A stretch of 6,948 nucleotides of DNA from Acidobacteriaceae bacterium (GTDB lineage: Bacteria > Acidobacteriota > Terriglobia > Terriglobales > SbA1): positions 1 to 6,948 of the forward strand of contig PLEA01000593.1 in the NCBI GenBank assembly GCA_003136335.1, given 5' to 3'. Position numbers and translations under genes: made by a program. Under the pieces are notes generated by a model, which ran no database searches, had not been told where the DNA came from, and saw nothing but the letters and a program-made list of their open reading frames with translations. This document shows, in pieces, positions 1 through 5,545 of the stretch. How positions within the stretch are numbered: position 1 is the stretch's first letter; each line of letters starts with the position of its first letter.

Positions 1-1020
1 GGAACGACGAACGTCTTGAGCAAGGGAATTGCGGATGGCAAGCACAATCTGGATGAACTGGACCGCAAACTGGCGGATTTCGAGAAGCAGTACGTAGGAC
101 AGCTTCCGGGAGACGAAGAGAATAACCTGAAAATTTTGACGGGGCTGAGCTCGCAGCTGGACGCGGACACGCAGAGGCTCAACGTTGCGCAGCAGGATAA
201 GGCGTACACCGAATCGGTGCTGGCGCAGCAGTTGGCAACGTGGAAATCCTCGCAATCGTCGACCAATCCCGACACACTCCAAAAACAGTTGTCCGACCTG
301 CAGTCGCAATTGCTGAGTTTGCAGGCTCGCTATACCGGCGACCATCCCGATGTAATCAAAACCAAAGCCGACATCGCCGAAGTGAAAAAGAAATTGGCGG
401 AGATCAATAACGCTTCATCGGATGCCCCCGACACCGCCAGTAGCAAGGCTTCGGCCATGGAGCCCGCCGAGATTCGGCAGTTGCGGATGCAGATCCACCA
501 GAACGAAGACGAGATTGCGGCGTATTCGCGGGAGGAGAAGAAGATTCAGCAACAGATCGGGGTGTACCAGGGCCGAGTGTCGCTGAGCCCGGCGGTTGAA
601 GAACAGTACAAGGGACTGACTCGTGACTACGAAAATGCCCAGAAGAACTATCAAGACTTGCTGGCCAATAAGAACAAGGCTGATTTGACGGTCAACATGA
701 CGAACCAATCCCAAGGGGAGCAGATGATTATCCTGAACCCCGCAAACCTGCCGGATTCTCCCAGTTTTCCGAACCGCTGGATGTTTGCTGGTAGCGGTCT
801 GGCCGCCGGACTCGCATTGGGAATCGGACTGGCGTTGTGGCTGGAATTGCGCGACCAATCCATTCGTACCGAGGCGGATGCCGAGGCCGCTCTGGAGTTG
901 CCCTTGTTGGCGGCGGTTCCCTGGGTTGGCCCGGTGGCTGCGGAAAACGGGAATCACAAGCTCAAGTTCTGGAGTCGGAAAAAGAGTCCGGATGAACAGA
1001 AGGAAACGGTTGGAGTTTAA
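1..1020 (+). CDS. Polysaccharide chain-length determinant / co-polymerase (Wzz/GNVR family), 5'-truncated
   Basis: This is the C-terminal part of an inner-membrane polysaccharide co-polymerase, which sets chain length and couples polymerisation to export. The frame is open from base 1 with no stop before it, so the gene starts outside the window; the TTG at 16 is probably internal. What is visible is a long Gln/Lys/Leu-rich coiled-coil periplasmic region (about 25-700), with the family hallmark 'YTGDHPDV' at 331-354 and a conserved 'LTRDYENAQKNYQDLL' segment at about 616-663. A Pro-rich stretch (PANLPDSPSFPNR, about 739-777) precedes a transmembrane helix (about 781-849). The cytoplasmic end carries 'RDQSIRTEADAEAALELPLLAAVPW', summarised here as the tail that in this family contacts the partner kinase. 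There is no kinase domain after the helix; the kinase is a separate gene at 2007-2939, so this is the split (CpsC/CapA-like) arrangement. The N-terminal Wzz domain and first helix are missing. Confidence 0.9.
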   Translation, partial: GTTNVLSKGIADGKHNLDELDRKLADFEKQYVGQLPGDEENNLKILTGLSSQLDADTQRLNVAQQDKAYTESVLAQQLATWKSSQSSTNPDTLQKQLSDLQSQLLSLQARYTGDHPDVIKTKADIAEVKKKLAEINNASSDAPDTASSKASAMEPAEIRQLRMQIHQNEDEIAAYSREEKKIQQQIGVYQGRVSLSPAVEEQYKGLTRDYENAQKNYQDLLANKNKADLTVNMTNQSQGEQMIILNPANLPDSPSFPNRWMFAGSGLAAGLALGIGLALWLELRDQSIRTEADAEAALELPLLAAVPWVGPVAAENGNHKLKFWSRKKSPDEQKETVGV

Positions 1021-1044
1021 GCCAGGCAGAATCCAGGAACGACT

Positions 1045-2010
1045 ATGTACAAAGAGTTCTACGGACTACGCGCGAACCCGTTCAATGTCAACCCCGATCC
1101 GCGTTACCTTTTTCTGACGCGGCACACGGAAGAGGCGCTGGCATGCCTGACTTATGGAATCCAAAGCCGCAAAGGCTTTGTGCTGCTCACCGGAGAGGTG
1201 GGCACGGGCAAGACCACGCTCGTCAACAAACTGCTGGAGTGGCTGCGTCTGCAGCAGGTGGCGACGGCCTTCATCTTCAACTCGCGGCTGAATGTGCCGC
1301 AGTTCCTGGATTACATGATGGCGGACTTCGGCATTCCGTGCGATTCGAAGTTGAAGAGCCAGATATTGTTGCGCCTTTACAACTGGCTGCTCGATCGCTA
1401 CCGCGCGGGCGAGACGGCGGTGCTTATCGTCGATGAAGCGCAAAACCTCAGCGATGAAGTTCTGGAAGAGATTCGCATGTTGACCAACCTGGAGACGTTC
1501 ACGGAGAAGCTGCTGCAGATCGTTCTGGTGGGTCAGCCGGAACTGGAACAGAAGCTGAAGCAGCCGCAGTTGCGTCAATTGCGGCAACGTCTCACGCTGC
1601 GAGCGAAGACTTATGCGCTCACCCTCGACGAGACCAAGGCGTACGTGCAGCAGCGCTTGCGCATCGCGGGCTCGAATGGACAGCAGATTTTCGAACCCGA
1701 GGCCGTGATGGCCATCCACCGCTATGCATCCGGAATTCCGCGCGTGATTAACCTGTTGTGCGAGCACTGCCTGGTGAGTTCGTTCGTGGATCAGCAGAAG
1801 ATGATCGGGCCCGCGGTGGTTGACGGGGTAGCCCGGGATTTCGATTTAGGCGACAACACGACCTCCGGCGCTCTAGCCACGGCGACGGCGCCGAATGGGA
1901 GTCCGGACAAGGACAAGTTTGATTTGGTGGATGCGTTGCGATCGCTGGCCACACTAGCGGATCGCTTGCGCGAGGAAGAGAAGGACCTGCCCGAGGAGAG
2001 GAAACTATGA
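1045..2010 (+). CDS. ExeA/GspA-like AAA ATPase of polysaccharide (PEP-CTERM-type) locus
   Basis: A predicted cytoplasmic P-loop ATPase of 321 residues. It opens with 'MYKEFYGLRANPFNVNPDPRY', a typical ExeA-family N-terminus. The Walker A motif GEVGTGKTT is at residues 50-58 and Walker B LIVDEAQ at 127-133. A sensor-like strand 'IVLVGQPEL' follows at 159-167, an Arg-rich 'RQLRQRLTLRAKTY' at 177-190, and a sensor-2-like 'GIPRVINLLCE' at 230-240, so all expected ATPase elements are intact. After residue about 265 there is an Ala/Thr/Gly/Pro-rich linker and a final charged helix (about 291-316). No membrane helix or peptidoglycan-binding domain is seen, and the protein is much shorter than classical ExeA/GspA of type II secretion. 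The ATG is supported by AGGA at 1035-1038. It sits 24 bases after the co-polymerase gene and overlaps the kinase gene by ATGA. Related ATPases occur in exosortase-linked exopolysaccharide loci; their exact role is unknown, and a motor or regulator of export is inference. Confidence 0.9.
   Translation: MYKEFYGLRANPFNVNPDPRYLFLTRHTEEALACLTYGIQSRKGFVLLTGEVGTGKTTLVNKLLEWLRLQQVATAFIFNSRLNVPQFLDYMMADFGIPCDSKLKSQILLRLYNWLLDRYRAGETAVLIVDEAQNLSDEVLEEIRMLTNLETFTEKLLQIVLVGQPELEQKLKQPQLRQLRQRLTLRAKTYALTLDETKAYVQQRLRIAGSNGQQIFEPEAVMAIHRYASGIPRVINLLCEHCLVSSFVDQQKMIGPAVVDGVARDFDLGDNTTSGALATATAPNGSPDKDKFDLVDALRSLATLADRLREEEKDLPEERKL
1993..2010 (+). promoter_or_regulatory. Ribosome-binding site and ATGA stop/start overlap, ATPase to kinase
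   Basis: A purine-rich Shine-Dalgarno stretch (GAGGAGAGG, 1993-2001) lies inside the last codons of the ATPase gene. It ends 5 bases before the kinase ATG at 2007. The ATG overlaps the ATPase stop TGA (2008-2010), which suggests translational coupling of the two proteins. Confidence 0.75.
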
Positions 2011-2939
2011 GCCGAATTCATGAAGCATTAAAAAAAGCCGAACAGGAGCGTGCGGTGACTCAGGGAAACTCGCTGCCGCCCGGCTTCGCGACGACGCCGG
2101 TAGCCGATCCTCCGGTATTCGACGACACGCCGGCAGCGACGGTGGCTGCGGCTGCGCCGACTCGCCCGGGAATGCCCGCCTTCGCCAGCCCGTTCGGTAT
2201 CGATACTCTGCTGGCCCGCTGTCCGCAGCTGGAATGGAAGCCGGATCCGGCCACCATGCTGTTCCTGCATGGCGACGATAGCGCGCGCGGCACTGAGGAA
2301 TTCCGCACCCTGCGTTCGCGCCTGTATCACCTGCGCGAGAAGATGCCATTGAAGAAGCTTCTGGTCACCAGTGCGCTGCCCAGGGAAGGCAAATCGTTCA
2401 CGTCGTCCAACCTGGCGCAGGTGGTGGTGCGGCAGCATGGGCGGCGGGCGCTGCTCATCGATGCCGATCTGCGCGCGCCCCGTCTCCACCTCATGCTGGG
2501 AACAACCTCCGATCCGGGACTTTCCGACTACCTGCTGGGAAAGAGCGACGAGTTTTCCATCATGCAGCGGGGACCGCTGGAGAATCTTTTCTTCATTCCG
2601 AGCGGTACAGGAGCGGCGGATCCGGCTGAACTGATCGGCAACGGACGGCTGAAGATGTTGCTGCAAAGGGTGGAGCCGTTATTTGACTGGATCATCATCG
2701 ATTCGCCTCCGGCCGTCCCGGTTTCCGATGCAAGCGTGCTAGCCAAGGCGTGTGACGGAGTCTTGATGGTGGTGCGCTCGAACTCGACGCCGGTGGATCT
2801 CGCCCGCAAGGCGCGCCAGGAGTTCCCGGACGAGGCATTGGTAGGGATGGTATTGAACGGCACGAGCGAGGATGCAATGCCTTACGCGCGCTACTACTAT
2901 GAGTCGTACCAGAAGAAGGCAGCCGCAACCAAGGTCTAG
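2007..2939 (+). CDS. Bacterial tyrosine autokinase (BY-kinase, CpsD/CapB type) for polysaccharide assembly
   Basis: A 310-residue cytoplasmic P-loop kinase that autophosphorylates on tyrosines and, with the co-polymerase at 1-1020, controls polysaccharide polymerisation and export. The N-terminus 'MSRIHEALKKAEQER' is typical of kinases from exopolysaccharide/PEP-CTERM loci and is followed by an Ala/Pro-rich linker (about 20-85). The oligomerisation motif ExxRxxR is E97-R100-R103. Walker A is 'SALPREGKSF' (122-131), Walker A' 'LLIDADLRAPRLH' (149-161) and Walker B 'WIIIDSPP' (228-235). The C-terminal tail has five tyrosines in nine residues (Y293, Y296, Y297, Y298, Y301), the expected phosphorylation cluster. 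All catalytic motifs are present, so it should be active. No membrane helix is present, so it depends on the separate co-polymerase for membrane location and activation. It could be mistaken for a MinD/ParA ATPase, but the Tyr tail and ExxRxxR argue for a BY-kinase. Confidence 0.93.
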   Translation: MSRIHEALKKAEQERAVTQGNSLPPGFATTPVADPPVFDDTPAATVAAAAPTRPGMPAFASPFGIDTLLARCPQLEWKPDPATMLFLHGDDSARGTEEFRTLRSRLYHLREKMPLKKLLVTSALPREGKSFTSSNLAQVVVRQHGRRALLIDADLRAPRLHLMLGTTSDPGLSDYLLGKSDEFSIMQRGPLENLFFIPSGTGAADPAELIGNGRLKMLLQRVEPLFDWIIIDSPPAVPVSDASVLAKACDGVLMVVRSNSTPVDLARKARQEFPDEALVGMVLNGTSEDAMPYARYYYESYQKKAAATKV

Positions 2940-2954
2940 GAGAAGTCAGAGATG
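2938..2954 (+). promoter_or_regulatory. Ribosome-binding site of sugar transferase gene, overlapping the kinase stop
   Basis: AGGAGA at 2938-2943 begins inside the kinase stop codon (TAG, 2937-2939) and lies 8 bases before the ATG at 2952. It is a strong Shine-Dalgarno match and fixes this start. The gap between the genes is only 12 bases, with no room for a separate promoter. Confidence 0.75.
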
Positions 2955-4334
2955 ATTCGGCTCTTTAACGTCTATTACCCGGTAAGAACGCTGGTGCTTC
3001 TGATCGTAGAGGCCTTGGTGGTGGGGCTTTCTTTTCTCCTGACGATGTGGTGGCAGAATCAAGAGACGAGCTGGATTCTGCTCAACGTTGAAGGCGGGTA
3101 TTTGAAGATCGTCTGCGTCACGGCGATCGTGTTGATGCTTTCTCACGGGTTAGACCTGTACGATTCCTCCAGCACAGGGGAAAAGTGGGATCAGATCTTT
3201 CGCCTCTTTACGGTGCTGGGCCTGGTCGCATTTTCTCTGGCTGCGGTCGACCTCGGGTATGGCCATTTCCTGCCGGGTCGTGTCTTTCTTCCCGGCGCCA
3301 AGTGGGGATTGCTGGTTTTAACGGTAATGCTTCTCGGCTGGCGGGGCGCGTATGCCTGGATTGTGCAGCAGCCCTATTTTCGCGAGAAGGTGTACGTACT
3401 GGGCACGGGAGATCGGGCGCTACGGCTGCTGAACGGGCTGCGGCAACGCACGGAACTCGGCATCGAGGTCGTGGGATGGACCGGAAATATCAAGGGCGCA
3501 CTGACGCGCGAGAGCGTGGCGACGCATCTGGTCGGCCTGGCGCGGGAGAACGGAGTGCACCGAGTAATCGTCGCAATGCCGGACCGGCGAGGCACGCTTC
3601 CCGTGGAGGAGTTACTGGAACTCCGGCTGAACGGCGTGAAGGTGGAAGAGGCGACCTCGTGGCTGGAAAAAATTTCAGGAAGAATCGAAGTGGAGCAGCT
3701 GTATGCCAGTTGGATGATTTTCGCCGAAGGCTTCCGCTTCAGCGCTTTCTTCCGAGTGGTGCGCCGGCTGCTGAATTTTTCGCTGGCCCTGGTTGGGCTT
3801 GTTCTTTCGCTTCCGCTGCTGCCTTTCATTGTGCTGGCGGTGAAACTGGACTCTCCGGGTCCGGTACTGTATCGGCAGAAACGCGTAGGCCGGCGCGGTA
3901 AGACATTTTATTGCTACAAATTCCGCACCATGCGTCAGGATGCGGAGGCGGACACGGGCGCGACTTGGGCCTCGGATGACGATCCTCGCATTACCCGGGT
4001 AGGCAAGCTTCTGCGGGCGGCGAGGCTCGATGAGATTCCTCAGTTGTGGTGCGTGCTGAGGGGCGACATGCATTTCGTGGGGCCGCGTCCGGAACGGCCG
4101 GAATTTGTGGAGTGGCTCAGCAAGGAGATTCCGTATTACGGCGTGCGCCACGCGGTGCGGCCGGGAATCACTGGCTGGGCGCAGGTGCAGTACAAATACG
4201 GCAACACGCTGGAAGATGCGCGCGAGAAGCTGCAGTACGACCTGTTCTATATCAAGAACGCTTCCGTGGGTCTCGATCTGTTGATCCTTTTCCAGACCAT
4301 CAAGATTGTCCTGCTGGGCCGGGGGGCAAAATGA
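2952..4334 (+). CDS. Undecaprenyl-phosphate sugar-1-phosphate transferase (WbaP/WcaJ/EpsB_2-like)
   Basis: A 460-residue membrane enzyme predicted to start repeat-unit synthesis by moving a sugar-1-phosphate from a nucleotide sugar to undecaprenyl phosphate. The N-terminal half has likely membrane segments at about 11-34, 50-66, 83-101 and 115-134. A Rossmann-like domain starting 'VYVLGTGDRALRLL' (147-160) follows and runs to about 235. A further hydrophobic segment (274-297) leads into the catalytic domain. Conserved parts there are 'KLDSPGPVLYRQKRVG' (298-313), 'YKFRTM' (322-327), 'DDDPRITRVGKLLR' (342-355), 'RLDEIPQLW' (358-366) with the D360-E361 pair that matches the catalytic dyad of the PglC-type family, 'FVGPRP' (375-380) with the conserved PRP, and 'PGITGWAQV' (404-412). 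Length and architecture fit full-length family members, and nothing is broken. The sugar (glucose, galactose or other) cannot be read from sequence. Its resemblance to the sugar transferase of PEP-CTERM loci is from memory. It overlaps the next gene by ATGA. Confidence 0.93.
   Translation: MIRLFNVYYPVRTLVLLIVEALVVGLSFLLTMWWQNQETSWILLNVEGGYLKIVCVTAIVLMLSHGLDLYDSSSTGEKWDQIFRLFTVLGLVAFSLAAVDLGYGHFLPGRVFLPGAKWGLLVLTVMLLGWRGAYAWIVQQPYFREKVYVLGTGDRALRLLNGLRQRTELGIEVVGWTGNIKGALTRESVATHLVGLARENGVHRVIVAMPDRRGTLPVEELLELRLNGVKVEEATSWLEKISGRIEVEQLYASWMIFAEGFRFSAFFRVVRRLLNFSLALVGLVLSLPLLPFIVLAVKLDSPGPVLYRQKRVGRRGKTFYCYKFRTMRQDAEADTGATWASDDDPRITRVGKLLRAARLDEIPQLWCVLRGDMHFVGPRPERPEFVEWLSKEIPYYGVRHAVRPGITGWAQVQYKYGNTLEDAREKLQYDLFYIKNASVGLDLLILFQTIKIVLLGRGAK
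4321..4334 (+). promoter_or_regulatory. ATGA stop/start overlap, sugar transferase to glycosyltransferase
   Basis: The glycosyltransferase ATG (4331-4333) overlaps the sugar transferase stop TGA (4332-4334). Just upstream there is only a G-run (4321-4326) and no proper AGGAG. Its translation therefore probably relies on ribosomes that have just finished the upstream gene. Confidence 0.65.
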
Positions 4335-5479
4335 CGTGGGTGTTCTGGCTGGCGGCGGTAGTGATCGCATATGCCTACGCGGGTTACTTAGGTTGGTTGT
4401 GGCTGCGTGCGCAGTGGCGTCCTTGGCCGGTTAGGCGCGGCCGCGTGGAACCGTTGGTTTCAGTAGTGATGGTGGTGCGCAACGAAGAAGTCGCGCTGGC
4501 GCAGAAGCTGCGCAACCTGCTGGAACTGGATTATCCGGGGCAGAAGTTTCAGATCGTTGTGGTTTCGGATGGCTCGACGGACGGGACGGAATCAATTTTG
4601 CGCGAGCAGGCCCGCAATCCGCAGGTGCATGTGATGCTCAACCAATTGGCTGGCGGTAAGGCGTCGGGGCTGAATTCCGCTCTCAGCGTGGCGCAGGGAG
4701 ACGTTGTCGTATTTACAGACGCGCGACAGGAGATCGAAGCAGGCGCAATCCGCCTGCTGATGCAGAACTTTGCGGATCCGGAAGTCGGCGCGGTCAGCGG
4801 GGAACTCATGCTGGGCGATCCTGCAAATGGCGAGACCGGACGCGGCATGGGACTGTACTGGCGGATCGAGAAACGAGTACGCGAACTGGAAGCGGCCGCG
4901 GGGTCGGTTGTGGGCGCGACAGGCGCGCTCTACGCGGTGAGACGAGAACTGGTGGTCGAGGTTCCGCCGGACACGATTCTCGACGATGTATTCATTCCCA
5001 TGAATGTTGCCCGGCAGCGATTTCGGGTGGTCTTCGACGGGCGGGCCAGAGCCTGGGATCGCCCGGACTTGGGGACGCAGCGCGAATTTCATCGAAAGGT
5101 GCGCACCTTGACCGGCAACTACCAACTGCTGCAGCTGGCGCCGTGGTTGTTGCGGAAAGAAAATCCTCTACGCTTCGAATTCATAAGTCACAAGTTGATA
5201 CGGCTCGTGGTTCCGTTTGCATTGATGGCGGCGCTGGCCGCGGCATGGTTTCTGCCCGGCCCGTTCTACCGCGCAGCCTTCTGGACACAGCTGGCGTTCT
5301 ATGGGTTGAGCTTGCTGGGATGGACCAGGTGGAATCTTGGTCCAGTGTCGCGACTCAGCGACGCGGCATACACGTTTGTGGCGCTGAACACGGCTGCGGT
5401 GCTGGCGTTTGCGAACTTTGTCACGGGACGCAAGACGATCTGGATGCCACCGGTGCTGCACAGGGAGATAAAGGCCTGA
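4331..5479 (+). CDS. Membrane-anchored family 2 glycosyltransferase
   Basis: A 382-residue GT2 enzyme that probably adds a sugar to the lipid-linked repeat unit on the cytoplasmic face. An N-terminal membrane helix (about 3-26) precedes the GT-A domain, which starts 'LVSVVMVVRNEE' (42-53). Nucleotide-sugar binding is marked by 'VVVSDGSTDGT' (76-86). The usual metal-binding DxD site reads 'FTDARQ' (128-133), with D130 kept and the second acid replaced by Arg. An acceptor-side 'VGATGALYAVRREL' (194-207) and the catalytic-base region 'ILDDVFIPM' (216-224, D218/D219) follow. 'HRKVRTLTGNYQLL' (254-267) resembles the Arg-rich motif of processive-like GT2 enzymes. Three C-terminal hydrophobic segments (about 288-308, 315-331, 344-363) complete an architecture like hyaluronan/poly-GlcNAc-synthase relatives. 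The frame is open upstream to 4046, but that stretch lies inside the sugar transferase gene and lacks a start of this family. A processive synthase role is possible but less likely in a Wzy-type locus. Donor and acceptor are unknown. Confidence 0.9.
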   Translation: MTWVFWLAAVVIAYAYAGYLGWLWLRAQWRPWPVRRGRVEPLVSVVMVVRNEEVALAQKLRNLLELDYPGQKFQIVVVSDGSTDGTESILREQARNPQVHVMLNQLAGGKASGLNSALSVAQGDVVVFTDARQEIEAGAIRLLMQNFADPEVGAVSGELMLGDPANGETGRGMGLYWRIEKRVRELEAAAGSVVGATGALYAVRRELVVEVPPDTILDDVFIPMNVARQRFRVVFDGRARAWDRPDLGTQREFHRKVRTLTGNYQLLQLAPWLLRKENPLRFEFISHKLIRLVVPFALMAALAAAWFLPGPFYRAAFWTQLAFYGLSLLGWTRWNLGPVSRLSDAAYTFVALNTAAVLAFANFVTGRKTIWMPPVLHREIKA

Positions 5480-5530
5480 TGCGATCAAGGCAACGAGTTT
5501 TTCGGCAGGACAGGCGCGGAGACGTTCGTG

Positions 5531-5545
5531 AGGAGAGGAATTATG
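5531..5545 (+). promoter_or_regulatory. Ribosome-binding site deciding the start of the Wzy-like gene
   Basis: AGGAGAGG at 5531-5538 lies 4 bases before the ATG at 5543. An in-frame GTG at 5528 would add five residues (MRRGI) but would place this Shine-Dalgarno inside the gene, so the ATG is preferred. The 63-base gap before it (5480-5542) is the longest in the window. No convincing -35/-10 pair or terminator hairpin is seen in it. Confidence 0.75.

Noticed and set aside
415..957. Minus-strand open frame (180 codons) opposite the co-polymerase gene
   Set aside because: Antisense to the coiled-coil and membrane helix of a recognised protein; no supporting start signal or motif.
1066..1767. 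Long minus-strand open frame (233 codons) opposite the ATPase gene
   Set aside because: It lies wholly antisense to a gene with intact Walker motifs, has a low-complexity Gln/Arg/Leu-rich translation and no recognisable family; a shadow of GC-rich coding sequence.
2240..2251. 12-base palindrome GCCGGATCCGGC in the kinase gene
   Set aside because: A single GC-rich palindrome encoding the linker (KPDPA), with no partner copy nearby; expected by chance at this base composition.
2028..2666. Minus-strand open frame (212 codons) opposite the kinase gene
   Set aside because: Antisense shadow of a clear BY-kinase; Arg/Gln/His-rich translation with no family resemblance.
3185..3901. Plus-strand alternate frame (238 codons) inside the sugar transferase gene
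   Set aside because: Fully contained in the sugar transferase; Arg/Gly/Ala-rich translation typical of an off-frame read of GC-rich coding DNA.
4046..4330. Upstream extension of the glycosyltransferase frame
   Set aside because: The extension is inside the sugar transferase catalytic domain and its translation is off-frame sequence; the ATGA start at 4331 leads directly into the expected N-terminal membrane helix.
3675..4370. Minus-strand open frame (231 codons) opposite the sugar transferase and glycosyltransferase start
   Set aside because: Antisense to the most conserved catalytic region of the sugar transferase; the translation looks like reversed codon bias and has no motif.
5480..5542. 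Possible internal promoter before the Wzy-like gene
   Set aside because: No -35/-10 pair with reasonable spacing could be picked out; the only clear signal is the Shine-Dalgarno at 5531-5538.
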